From contig NC_088302.1 of assembly GCF_032854445.1 (NCBI RefSeq), positions 3,522,338 to 3,586,337 on the forward strand: 64,000 nucleotides of DNA, read 5' to 3'. The stretch comes from Liolophura sinensis. Taxonomy: Eukaryota; Mollusca; Polyplacophora; Chitonida; Chitonidae. The position numbers and the translations under genes are program-made. Positions 48,840-60,884 of the stretch are shown in pieces. The notes below the pieces were generated by a model that saw only the letters and a program-made list of their open reading frames with translations, ran no database searches and was not told the origin of the DNA. Numbering within the stretch: position 1 is the stretch's first letter; every line of letters starts with the position of its first letter.

Positions 48840-50464
48840 TCTTCATTTTTTAATATATGGGTATTTTGGGTGGATTCTTTGGGTTTTGTGGAAATACTAT
48901 AGGGTTTTATTTCTGGATCATTTCAGGCTTAGTTGAGTTTTAGTTTTCCTCCAGTGGCATTGCTCACTGGTTGACAGTGATGTGCAGATTTTTTCTTGTA
49001 TGAGTTTGATGGTCTTATGAGTCTGATTGTTATTCTGTTACAAGGGTAAGGGTGAGTTGTAGATTTTACTGTGAAATTCATGCCAAAGGGAATATTTTAG
49101 GATGAGATATGGTTTCTGCTCACCTTTTGGTAGGATTAAGATGGGCTTATAAAATATGGAAATTACCTGGATTTCTTTTTCAGATATTATTTACAAATAT
49201 ACATGAAATGCAATTTGGTGTAAAGAGGGGGGATTGTTTTTAAATTAATATATATTATCCTTTTCACTTCTGTGTGGAAAATACTTTCCACATATCCCAA
49301 GGCCTGTTGCTAAAGAATTTGTCATGACATGATGTTGGTCTGGTGTAAACCGACAGTACATATAGACTCATCATGTCATTGGAATGTTACTGTATCATGA
49401 CCTCAAACACTGCCCTGGGAGCTCTGTTGTACAAGGTAACCCCTGATAAAAAAAAACAGGTCTGTAGATTTTCTCATAAGATGCTATATATTTGTTGATA
49501 CATGTACTCTTTATTCTACTCAGATTTATTCCATTGTATCAAAAGTTTATGCAGTATTACAGACGTACATGTATAGCACGGCAACTTATACAGGGCTGAA
49601 GATAAGTGGTTTTCAGAGGTCTGCACAGAGTTGTTTTTGAGGCCATAAATGTGTGATGTAAAACGTCCTGCAAAACTAACTTTGTATTGTTTGCTGAAAG
49701 GTATGTATTACTGAAAAGCCATAAAGACTTTGTATTCTGTGTTTTCATGGTTGTTTCTGTGGAATATTCTATCTGTTTTCTTGCGTTGATGATTGAAGAA
49801 TCAAATATGTATATTTATTGTTGTTTTGTGATAGTTCTGTGTGATTATGAGTCATTTAAATGAAAACAGTTATCTCAACAAAAGCTATCAGCTATTTTTT
49901 TAAATTAGGAAATATATTTTTATCTTTTATTCTCCATCATATAGAGGTGCCTTGTTTGTTTTTATTTGTAAATTACTATAGTAGTACTGTTAGCTATTCA
50001 TTTTCCTGGTTGTCCATGGTATTTTGGTATCTTACATTTGTGTGCTATACTGGGTTTGATTCTACATCTGGAATGTATACATTTATTTGTGAAAAATGCA
50101 TCATCCTCATATTTAAAGTTCTATTTCACTGGTATATATTGACTGTATTTTGTGATACTTTTAGAGAGTCAATAAATTTTAATAAGTTATAACGTTGTGT
50201 GATTGTCCTGTGATGAGAAGATATAAAAATACAAAAGTTATGAATAAATTTAGCAATTTATTTTCAAGTAAAAAGAATCCATGGGAATCAAGGGAAACAA
50301 CTGAGATATTCTTGATTTTTATGTTGATTACCTCCCTTAGGTCACAATACACGGATTCACAGTTCCCTTCTTTCCCTTTTTCTTCTAAGCCTAGCACCTT
50401 TACTTTTGTTTTCGACATTACCACAGACCTTAGGTGAACAACCAGTCGTTTATAACCTCATGTC
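48840..50464. other. Intergenic DNA after the WD40 gene
   Basis: AT-rich, only short open frames. No exon chain, RNA or element recognised. Confidence 0.4.
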
Positions 50465-51265
50465 ACACTCCATTTTGACAAAATCATCCTTCCAGTCTTC
50501 ACCCTCAATCCTTTGACTGCATAAACCCCTGACTTCACTCCCTCCTGTCACAAACATACATCTCTGATTTCACACTCCATCCTGTCACAAACATACATCC
50601 CTGATTTCACACTCCATCTTGTCACAAACATACATCCCTGACTTCACACTCTATCCTGTCGCAAACATACACCCCTGACTTCACACTCCATGTGACTTCA
50701 CACTCCATCCTTTCACAAACACACATCTCAAACATCACACTCCATCCTGTCACAAACATACATCCCAGACTCCACACTCTGTCCTGTTCCAAACATACAT
50801 CCCAAACCTCAAGCTCCATCCTGTCACAAACATACATCTCAGACTTCACACTCTATCATGTCCCAAACATACATCCGTGACTTCACACTCCATCCTGTCC
50901 CAAACATCCATCCCGGATATCACACTCCATTCTGTCACAAACATACATCCGTGACTTCACACTCCATCCAGTCACAAACATACATCCCAAACCTCATGCT
51001 CCATCCTGTCACAAACATACATCTCAGACTTCACACTCTATCATGTCCCAAACATACATCCCTGATTTCACACTCCATCCTGTCCCAAACATCCATCCCG
51101 GATATCACACTCCATTCTGTCACAAACATACATCCGTGACTTCACACTCCATCCAGTCACAAACATACATCCCCAACCTCACACTCCATCTTTTCAAAAA
51201 TATACATCCCTGACTTCACACTCCATCCTGTCAAACATACACCCCTGATTTCCCACTTGTACTGT
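50465..51265. repeat. 37-bp minisatellite downstream of the WD40 gene
   Basis: About 21 units of CTGTCACAAACATACATCCC then TGACTTCACACTCCATC, with substitutions and a few indels. Some multi-unit blocks repeat (about 50820-50960 against 51000-51150), showing higher-order copying. Confidence 0.93.
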
Positions 51266-53982
51266 TATAAACATGCATCTTTAACTTTACTCTCCATCAT
51301 GTTACACCTTATCTGGCCACGGAGACTTTGCCATCACGCCTAGACCGGATGACTTGTGCACCCGATTATAACATTGTTTAGGTACTCTTTGAGCAAAGTT
51401 CTGTGCAAAAATGCCTAAATCCAATTAATAGTGCGCACCTTTTTACGACGATTGGCATCGACTTTAGATAATTCTTGGAAATAGGGTATGTTTTGAGTTA
51501 CTCGTCACGTGAGATCATGTCCTAAACCCGTTAGACCTCTTGGTATGTCAGTTATGTTCTGAAACTGACTTCATCTTTGCCACAACCTTACCTGAGTATT
51601 CCAACTTATTCAATAGCTCAACAGGCAATGGTGACCAACGATACTGTTTGGAAAGTGAAACAGAAGTATGAATTACTGGATACTTTTTAAACAAGCAAAA
51701 GACGCTTTGACAGCGAGTTGACATGCCGTGACATGAAAGGTCAAACACCGATGCGCATGCAGAGCGCACTAAAACATCAGTTACACGTGTAAAATATGGC
51801 TACCGTGACAATTGTTAGAAGGGCACGAAGGCGAGATATTAAGGAATTCCCGCTTGTATACGCCACGGAATGTTCAGGAGGCCGTGGAGCCGTTTGCGTA
51901 TGCAATTCCCCTGACCTTTTCCCGTGACACGTAAATTTTGGAAGCTATGTATTTTCATTCCGTCAACTTGCTCCCAGGAACGTTCTGCTTAAATACAAGA
52001 ATCTTACTTTGTCACCTCGGCTGTGAACTAGACTTTACCCAACATTAACAGTTGAGAGCCGATTTCTTAACTACTACACGCCAAGTACGCTATACATGTG
52101 TTCTAGCGAATGGTGATCATCGAGAAGTGTAACTTGGTTACTTTTTTTGGAGGCATTGGCAAAAACTAGACATTTTTTAACTACAAAGCTGACAGAATCC
52201 TGTCTACTTCCTCTTGCCATTTTCATTAAATTCAAGTTTTTTTTGTTCTCCATATGCGTAAAACATCCTGTGGGTAAATGCACTATCTGCCCACACATGT
52301 GACTGCTCAGGAAAATGGGGGCTAATCAGGTCTTCACGTCCCTAAATCAAATTAAACATTTCTTGCTTCCACTTCGGTAATGGTAAGGTCACCGATAACT
52401 GCTCTTAGCTGTCTAAGCACAGTTCATGACAGACACCCTCTGACATATTGGCATCAAATAACCGGTGCTGAGACAAGTTTCGGGGACGTATTAGAGTTCA
52501 GCTTTGACACTTGACATATTTGACCATTTTTTGTATCTATCTCCACGATGCTGCTAAAAAAAATTAACTTCGAGAAAGACAAAGTTGAAGTAAGAAGTTA
52601 TGGCAAAACCCCGACCAGAATTTTAAAATAGCGGGAAACGAGAAGAGAGAAAGCTTCCGTCCTCCCTCAAAATCGGCTAAAATAAAATAAGAAAAATCTG
52701 AAGAAGTTAGAAAAATATAAAAGTAGGTCAAAGTTGCACAGTTTGGTTTTACAATACTATAATAACGATTTCAAATCGTTGGTAAAAGAGTAGAATAGAA
52801 CTAAAAACAAATACGGCGGAAGTAATTTTCCACCGCTTTAGTAGCCAAATGCGAAACTACTATTTCTAATGCCGGCGTTTGACTGGTTGGCTATTTCACA
52901 ATAGTTGGCGGAACTTGGTTTTTATATTCCTTTGGTTTCCATTAGCCAGAAACAAAACTATTTAAAAGAACACTGTCCCATCAGGGGTTCCTTAACCGTG
53001 TAACTTTTGCATTAATTGTAAACCAATTAGGTTTTGGATTTTTTGTCTGTCGCCCTCTGTAAGATTTCCGTCATTGATCCTACCCGGTATGGAATGAGGC
53101 GCGAACAAACCATCATTTGAAGAAATGATTGGATTGTGAAGACGCACAATTTAGAAACCGAACAACTGTCATGTGATGCATATCTATATCATCTTTATAC
53201 ATGTATGCTCAACTGACCGAAACATGTTTCCATTATATTCAATACCAGAACCTAATCCCGGACAAGAAACTTGTATCTGCCACCCTTAAGTGAAAAGTGC
53301 TACACATTAATGTAGACATATTACGGATGTACACGCGGAGGCATGCAGGTACTCATCATACACAGAGATTTGCTGATAGGGGGGCACTTATAGCTTGATG
53401 CCGAATGTATGCATTGGTTATTTTGTATCACGGACAAGATGAGAAGTTCGAAAGTCTGGCTAGCTTAGTTGACGGGAATGGGGCCGGAAAGCAAATGACT
53501 GCACTACCAGAACGTTGCCGTGGCAAAAGTGAGTAGTCTCTGATTGTAAATGGACATATAGTGGATAAATTCGATTAGGTAGCGCGGAGTTCCCAACAAA
53601 TAAGCGTCTAATCGGACATCTATCGTACATTTCAAAACAACGCTGTGAAACCCGGTTAAATTGGGATGAATCAACGATGTTTGCCAATGTTTAAATGGCC
53701 CGTAAACTATCCCCAAACGATTAGCTGAAACAAGTATTCAGCCTCAGATCAGTGAGGAAGAGACGGAGAAAATGAGAGCTATTTCATATTGCCTAAGAAG
53801 TGACACGGATGAGTGTAAGAAGTAGATTACTTGCTTCACGGCCTGAAATCAAGATTTACTTGATTACGCTTAACAAATGGCATGGTGTGTTCGGTTTTAC
53901 TCTCTATGCTGCAGTTTTTTCTTTTTTATTCTAGATCTGAAATTTGTTTCATTCTTTCGAGCTTAGCTTTCAGAAATACAGT
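51266..53982. other. Intergenic DNA, no gene recognised
   Basis: No long open frame, tandem repeat or familiar element was identified. Confidence 0.35.
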
Positions 53983-54087
53983 GCTCAGCTTCACAAATCG
54001 CCGTACGACATACGGGTTTTTTGGTCCTGTTTTTGGTCCTGTATGTGCGCTTATCGTACATGTACGACATGTGTGAAACCCTGATGT
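53983..54087. mobile_element. Diverged relative of the 10213 MITE
   Basis: Left end CTCAGCTTCACAAATCGCCG and right end ACATGTGTGAAACCCTGAT form an imperfect inverted pair, with GTACGACA motifs inside each arm. TTTTTGGTCCTG is duplicated in the middle. Confidence 0.6.
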
Positions 54088-54262
54088 ACACTCTTCCATT
54101 ATCCAATCTGGAACTCGATCTTTTCGATCTAGTATGCTGTCCTCAACATGTCACAGCCGTGCCCTACAAAAACATGTTTCCTTTAATCCTAAAGTAATTC
54201 TGACTTCGTATCTCTTCGTTACTTGTTATTAATAAAAACAATAACATCAAAATTATCACAAA

Positions 54263-54585
54263 TGTACCGAGCACATCGACAGCACGCCAAACTTCGCTAC
54301 CTGCCAATTTCAAATCGAATCAGGAGCATTCGGCATAACAACACCCCCCCCCCAAAAAAACGTTTGGATTGAAGCCAAGTAGGTGTACACCACTAAAACG
54401 GCGGTTGACAACTTCTTTGCGAGTCTTTAATTTTTGTTTTAATAATCAGCAGAAGGAACTGTTAGTATCTATTGAGAAAAAAAAAGGAAGATGATCTTAA
54501 TTTTCTGAAGAGCAGTCGAGTTCACTTTAGCACCGTATGATTAAAATGGCGGTTCGCGAAGTTCGGCAGTTGTCCGAATGTATTC
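54263..54585. mobile_element. Foldback element, relative of 26690-27040
   Basis: Left arm GCACGCCAAACTTCGCTACC then TGCCAATTTCAAATC; right arm GATTAAAATGGCGGTTCGCG then AAGTTCGGCAG. It contains a C-then-A homopolymer run near 54343-54360. Confidence 0.7.
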
Positions 54586-54859
54586 TTCGGTTACGTTCAC
54601 CTCTTTATTCACCTTATAATGTGATAACAATAATGTTGTTATATTATAAGGTGATATGCATTCAGAGTAACTTTAAGATCACTGGGAACATGTTTTAGTC
54701 ACGCACAGCTTTCACATTTTTAGGACCTTGCTGGTAACAGGACCGAGTTCCAAGTTTGTGAATCCAACAATTTGGAGCGGTTAATCTGGGAGCTAAATTG
54801 GGAACATGGCCAACCGATCTCCGTGCTAATTGTATTCCTGCATAAGCCTTGCTCTGAAG

Positions 54860-55610
54860 GGTTGTGATTATGTATACTATCACAGTCTTGTCTTGCTCCC
54901 TACGTTCCTTTAACACCTTTGCGCTTCCCGCCGCCTTGTCTTGCTCCCTAAGTTCCTTTAACACCTCTGCACTTTCTGTACTGTCCTAAATATACAATTA
55001 CTGTCCACGAAGCAATGTGTCTCCCTGTACTCAGGGTTGTCTCAGCTATCAATTCCAGGTAGGTGTCACCATGTGTCATCACTAGTAAATCCACACAATC
55101 GTAAATCTGGTAGAAACTGGATAAATTCCAACTCGATCCGCCATTTTTAGATACATACTCCTCACAGAGGGGAATCATGTGCACAATTTTGTCACTGTCA
55201 CTAGACAAGTTTAACATTTTGACATGGGCGCGGACCTATAATCAACATTTGCCAGTAAAATGATTTCTGTACAAAATATGCTTATTGGTTGTGGTGACAG
55301 TCATGTAAATGTACATCAGAAACGTGGTTATCGCCATTGAACCGATATGCGCTGTGAGGAGTTTGCATTCAAACATGGCGGTTGGAGTTCGAATTCGTAC
55401 AATGTCCACCAGTTTCATGCTTGTGTGGATTTACTAGTGATGCAACATGGGGACACCTACCTGTAACAGATAGCTGAGACGACTATGAGTACGGAAAGAC
55501 ATATTATTTGGCGGAGAGCAGTTGTGTATTGTAGACAGTACGGGAAAAACAAAGTTGTTCAATCAACTTATGCAACAAGACAGGGCTGTGATAGTATACT
55601 TAATCACAGC
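54860..55610. repeat. Large imperfect inverted repeat with matching reading frames in both arms
   Basis: The left arm (about 54865-55205, minus sense) and right arm (about 55345-55605, plus sense) are diverged inverted copies around a centre near 55270. The left minus-strand frame (54948-55217) encodes CVDLLVMTHGDTYLELIAET; the right encodes CVDLLVMQHGDTYL, then a stop, then QIAETTMSTERHI. Both arms end in TGTGATAGTATAC plus AATCACA. In the left arm the motif TTGTCTTGCTCCCTA with GTTCCTTTAACACC is also tandemly duplicated. It could be a transposon remnant or an inverted gene fragment. Confidence 0.7.
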
Positions 55611-55639
55611 CCTACCAAGCTAGCATAAATCAGGATTTT

Positions 55640-55800
55640 GCTCGTTGGCTCACAATCCTCGAGGCCTTGTCCGTTTGCATTGTTTTAATGTGACTGTATA
55701 TCAAATTTCATGACAGCAGAGCATTCTGAGTAATTCTAGACCGGTGACATCTAATAAATTGCAATTAACATCACTACATTTGCTTTACGTATTTCTTCTT
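55640..55800 (+). repeat. Partial copy of the 330-bp repeat
   Basis: Contains GAGGCCTTGTCCGTTTGCAT, GAGTAATTCTAGACCGGTGA and AATTGCAATTAACATCACTA, as in the 60885-62800 array. Confidence 0.7.
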
Positions 55801-56059
55801 AAAGGATACGTGAAACGCGCGGTTCGGCTCTCGTTATACGTAGCATATTATGTAGCCCAATATATAAAAGTACAAAAAGTTTGTCAGCTTTCTTCTTGGG
55901 GCGGCCAGTCCAGACATTTGGATAGCCTGCTGTTGTGAGGTGAACGGTGATAACTTCCAAAACACCTGTGGGGGCGCTAAGCTGAGTGTTGGTGATAACA
56001 ACACGTTCATCGATGACGTCTTTCCCGAATATCCCCGACCACTCAGGGAGAATAATATA

Positions 56060-56330
56060 ATAAAAGACTTACAGCATAGAGGGTTAAAGCACAGCAGCGA
56101 CGGCAGTGTGATAACTGGCAACTGGTCCCTCGTAAACCAGTAAAATACGGCCTCATGTCAGTTTACCTCAACTAGGGTTTTATTCTGTTTATGTAAATGC
56201 TAAAACACTAGAAAATTACACGCCCTCACCCCCATGGCTGTAGTGATGTTAATTTCAATTTGTTAGAATTCACTGGTTTAGAATTACTCCAAATGCTGTG
56301 TTATTATCACATTTAACTCACATCAATAAA
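56060..56330 (-). repeat. Reverse copy of the 330-bp repeat
   Basis: The plus strand reads AACTAGGGTTTTATTCTGTT, CCATGGCTGTAGTGATGTTA and TAGAATTACTCCAAATGCTG, the complement of repeat modules in their expected order. Confidence 0.7.
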
Positions 56331-57159
56331 ATATGTCTCGAAAAGGATTTTTTTCTCTCATCGTTTTGGCATATCTTTCTTCATGTCCCTTAAAATCATA
56401 CTCCTCGTTTTGTTGTTCCTTTCCATGTGTCCTTTAAGCCATGGTGCTGGGGTTGTCTTCGTTGTGACTTTTTCAGCATATACGGGAACAGTTGCCATAA
56501 AGCCCTGAGGTAAGTTAACAGGAAGGCCGATTTCCCGTTCGTCCGTCCGTCACAGCTGAGACAAATGAGTGACAGACTGACATGAGCACACAGCGAACTA
56601 ATGATCAGCAGTGATTTACGTCTTTCCCCGAGGGTAAATGTCGTTTGCTTCTCAGTCAGAATCGGTGAATGAATAACTTTTGCTCCCCGTGCAACTCCCT
56701 TATTTCCCGATGTCTTCATTTGCTGAAATAATACATTTTACTCGACGTGCATTCCATCCCAAGTGGAAGTCTCCATCTCCACCGTTCGTTACATGTAACA
56801 GATTGCTACTTATTAAGCCGGACTTGCTGGAGTTCAAATCAGTATAAGGACACTGGTATAGCATGCGTCAGGAACTTGTTCTGTTACAAATTGTTAACAT
56901 GTACGAATTTTTTTCCTTTAGTTGAAGCGTGTCCTTTTGCATAGAGAGACACCCTAAGGAAAAATATACCAGGAAAAAATATGTTTTGCTTAAAGGAGAT
57001 GAATGTGCAAGAAAACCTCTACAAGGATTAAACACCTGATTGCCAGGCTTGAAACTGCAAATGGGTACGCTGAACTAGAATGTAGACAGCGAAACACGCG
57101 ACGGATAGTGCTTTTCTGTGCTGGTTCTTAAAATGAACCCATCATATCTGGCATTTTAA

Positions 57160-57400
57160 TGATTTATTTGATTTATATGATCGGTGTTTTACGCCCTTCC
57201 GGTACCAAAGAACATTTCGCTTATTCGACTTCGGCCAGCATTGTGGTGAGGGGAAACCGGACAGAACCCGAGGAAACCCACGACCATCAACAGGTTGCTA
57301 GCAGATCTTCCCACGAGGAACCCGGAGTGGGCTGGACTTGAACTCACTGGTAGGCAAATATTAGTGACACTTAACACCAGCCATCGCGTGATCCATGCGG
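57160..57400 (-). mobile_element. SINE copy, reverse orientation
   Basis: Read on the minus strand, it has the GTTCAAGTCC box, the GATGGTCGTGGGTTTCCTCG module and a diverged GTAAAACACCGATCATA end. It is older than the copies at 4139 and 57929. The 5' limit is approximate. Confidence 0.75.
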
Positions 57401-57699
57401 TTCTCGAATATCGGTAGTTCCACCAGACGGCGTCTTCCACGTGAATAGCAGTCTGATCTATATCTCCATTAATACTACACCATCAGACCTCTTGGTATAG
57501 TAATAATACCTATTCTATGCATTGAAACAGACACTCGTGTACCAGCGGTCAACAAATAAGGGCACCACAGGTCAATAATCCCAAGGGGAATTCCCAAAAC
57601 GACGCTCAACTCAACCACCAAAGAACGAAGTAGGGTATATGAAGTGCGAAATTAGGACCAAGTCATGCAAAGAGAAGGGGCCAAGACTCTTCTATGTTT

Positions 57700-57872
57700 C
57701 GCTGAAGACTCCTTATCTTCCACCAATACATGTGGGAAAGTTCATCAGTAACTTGCCAAATGTCACTGGTTTACGTCGGCACTTCGGTTTCCTCCACCGA
57801 TAAAAATGACCGCCATCGCATAAGTAAAAAATTCTTGAGCGTGTAGTTAAGCAACAACCGAATAAGTAAATA
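57700..57872 (+). mobile_element. Related, older SINE with a different middle
   Basis: Shares CGGTTTCCTCCACCGATAAA, GACCGCCATCGCATAAGT and TTCTTGAGCGTGTAGTTAAG with the SINE 3' end. Upstream sequence (GTGGGAAAGTTCATCAGTAA) recurs near 48115-48210, indicating a second SINE subfamily. Confidence 0.55.
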
Positions 57873-57928
57873 TAACAACATTGTCCCTTCGTTGCCAAGC
57901 TTGTCGTTGGAGGAGTTTAAAGGAAGTG

Positions 57929-58174
57929 GCTCAGTTAGCGCGCTGGCGCAGCGTAATGACCCAGGAGTCTCTCACCAATGCGGTCGCTGTGATGTTCAAG
58001 TACAGCTCATGTTGGCTTCCTGTCCGGTCGTACGTGGGAAGGCCTGCAGCAAAATGCGGATGGTCGTGGGTTTCCCCCGGGCTCTGCCCATAATTCACCC
58101 ACCATAATTCTGGCCGCCGTCGTATAAGTGAAATATTCTTAAGTACGGCGTAAAACACCAATCAAATAAATAAA
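57929..58174 (+). mobile_element. tRNA-derived SINE, same family as 4139-4392
   Basis: Starts GCTCAGTTAGCGCGCTGGCG, includes the same body modules and GTACGGCGTAAAACACCA, and ends with ATAAATAAAT. Near-identical flanks TTAAAGGAAGTG (57917-57928) and TTAAAAGAAGTG (58175-58186) look like a target-site duplication with one change. Confidence 0.88.
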
Positions 58175-58964
58175 TTAAAAGAAGTGTAAACAAGCAATGT
58201 CACTTCCCTAACTAACCTGTTTACCTACCTGTGACCACAACTATAATTACACCGAGTGTGGTAATAAAAGCTGTTGCAGAAAATGTCGACAAACAACCAT
58301 GCACCGAGAAGACTTGGACCATGGACAATTTTTGCTGCAATGAGGACAAGCCAGAGAACGAATAGTCCGGTTGCATTCATCAAACCGCGAAGAATTACAT
58401 TACTGAGATTTGGTTTTAGCCAAATCGAAAAATGTTGGTTTCTACTCTGACGCTACTAGAAAAGTTTTACTCCCATTACCAGGCCGACGACGTCCATACT
58501 TGTACTATTTGGTGATGAAACCAACTGACTCGCCACCTATATCGGTAGCAGATATGATCACGTCCGATCATACTGTCACGTGGGTCACTGAGTATCTGGA
58601 CTAAACATCCCTCACGACTAAGCTTAAATACTCTATCTTACCACTGAAAAATCATGCTCTACCACGCGAAACTAAATGCTTTCGTGAACATTAGTCAAAC
58701 CTATTAACATTGGTGAGGGATGAATAATCAGCATGGATCGATGACATACAGTAGTATGAAAAAGCAACAAGAGTAGCAAAGACATTAACATCAACTTGTG
58801 ACAATATCGATTACCCACTTGTTACTCTGTTTCCGCAGATTTATATTGGTAAAATATCGATCAATTCAGCCAGGGATGATCGAGACGGATTAGAGTTATT
58901 CCTTAGTACAAACAAATACGGCACGTTGATAGAGTGACCTTCCGATGGTCGTTAATATGAAAGA

Positions 58965-59230
58965 CTTACAGCATACAGGGTGAAACTTAAACAGACACGA
59001 GGGTATGACAGCTTTCACACGTAACCGCTGAAATACGTCCACTTTTCAGTTTACCACAGTTAGGGTTTTATTCTACCAGTTCATATATATGCTTAAATAG
59101 TAGCGAATTACACGCTCGCTGTCACCGTTGCTTAAGCACAATTAAGTATAATATAGGCCTAATGAAGCAGTGATATTAATTGCAATAATAGAATAACTCA
59201 AAATGTTGTATTCGTATCACATTTAATGCT
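58965..59230 (-). repeat. Reverse copy of the 330-bp repeat
   Basis: Contains GACTTACAGCATACAGGGTG, CAGTTAGGGTTTTATTCTAC and GCAGTGATATTAATTGCAAT, parallel to 56060-56330. Confidence 0.7.
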
Positions 59231-59529
59231 TAGTTCACCAACAGATTCCCGCTATATGCAGGAATAGAACATAGAACGACCACAGCACGTGGAGTAAAGC
59301 CAGAGTAGCCAGAGTAAGACAGTGTAATAGTTGGCAAATGGTAGCGGTGAGTTGCTTACGGGTCATAATACGTGTATATTCTGGCTCATACAATGTCTTT
59401 GTAATCGTCAGTGTTCTTCAACTAATCATTACACACCTGACAAAGATAGAGAGTCACCAAAAAGCAAAAACAGTTTGCACAACCATTAATAACCACCATT
59501 AATCTTCCCTGTTGACTGAGACTTTTCAA

Positions 59530-60380
59530 AAGTTGAAGGATTAAGAATATACAAGAGAGAGTGGAAACAACGTCTAATGGAAAACGCATTTTTGTGCGCA
59601 AGCGTTGGATCCTCTTAGGAGGAGAGCCTCAAAGAAGATTCAAAGGCAGTGAGTAGAGCAACAAGGAAAATCACCAAAAGTAGCAATAGTTTGCACAAGT
59701 TTACAATGAAGTGCTTTGAACTGTTGTCAAATGAGATTAGTTGGCAATTGCACAAGCCGATTTCAAGGACCTTGAATCGAACAACAATCGGACAACCAAC
59801 ATTACTGGACTGCATAATCAAACGGTGTGGTAAAATTGCGTCAGAGATTGTCGAAGACAGGATGTTCCAGTATGCATAATCGCAAGCCCAATACCCCAAA
59901 CCACGTTTAACGCCAAAAACCAAAGAAAGTAAAACAAGTATGAAATTACAACAAAACCATGCAAAGAATATGGAGAACTACATGCAATCAATGACGAAGT
60001 GTCCGATTTGATAACTCATATTAATCGGCCTTCACTCTTAACTGAGATATTGCAAAACATGAAGATGACCGTAGAAGAGAACATGGTAACAAAGTATGAC
60101 AGAAAACTGACTGAGGATCTTTGCCTACCAGTGCTGGATTTCCTTTTTGGAGCTGGATCCTATACGGAAATGTGAAACGTTGCGGAATCCACAGATTCAA
60201 AAGAATCCTGGTTCAAGGCAGTCAAGGTGGACATTTTTCCCCACGTGTGTGTGAATCTGGCGCCAAAGAGGAAGTTTTTGATGTGGAGGAGGAAAAAAAG
60301 TAGAGGAAGAATAGAAGAAAAACGTTCATCAGGCAGAAAAAAGAAAGCCAAAGAAAATATCAGCCAGGGGAACTAACACG
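59530..60380 (+). pseudogene. Decayed coding-like stretch, unknown origin
   Basis: Several adjacent plus-strand frames look protein-like but are split by stops and frame changes: RIFVRKRWILLGGEPQRRFK (about 59580-59645), SNEISWQLHKPISRTLNRTT (within 59649-59879), INDEVSDLITHINRPSLLTE and LCLPVLDFLFGAGSYTEM (about 59950-60175), and a lysine-rich end (about 60195-60375). No family was recognised. It may be a transposon relic. It could also be chance, since each piece is short. Confidence 0.3.
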
Positions 60381-60884
60381 CCTCACTACAGAAAAAGTCT
60401 AAGGAACTAAGCTTGGGCACTGAAAGATCATATCAATGAAACACACCGAAGTCACGTGTGAAACACAAGAAGGGGAGTAGCCTGACGTACCTCCATAACG
60501 TTTTCTAGGTCGGACGTTTCACTTACCTACAGTTGCACGGTTGACAATTTCGTAACAATAAAGCATGTAGTCGATCAGTTGAAGCTTGCAAGATGCGTCA
60601 AAACAGAAAACATATTTCTCTTTTCTCATCCAGCGCTTATGAAGAACAGAGGTTCTGTTCTCTTTTTGCAAGGGGCTAATCATTTAAAGGAGCCAGATCC
60701 AAAGACAAACCCTCAATGACATCGAATGAAAAGGAAAACCTTTTCAAAAAATGGTGAAGACAGATTGTGTGAATATCCTTTCAAAGTCAAACGGCACATG
60801 GTGTAGTTGTTGATATATCCAATACTTTAAATAATTATTCTTTAAACCACAAAAAATATAACATTCGTAATTAACACAACTGTA

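Noticed and set aside
50622-51139. Open frames with CDRMECEVRDVC or SCPKHTSLISHS repeats
   Set aside because: Products of the 37-bp minisatellite on either strand, without start context or neighbouring exons.
55940-56143. 67-residue plus-strand open frame
   Set aside because: Its second half overlaps the reverse copy of the 330-bp repeat, and the same modules recur at 58965-59050 without an open frame.
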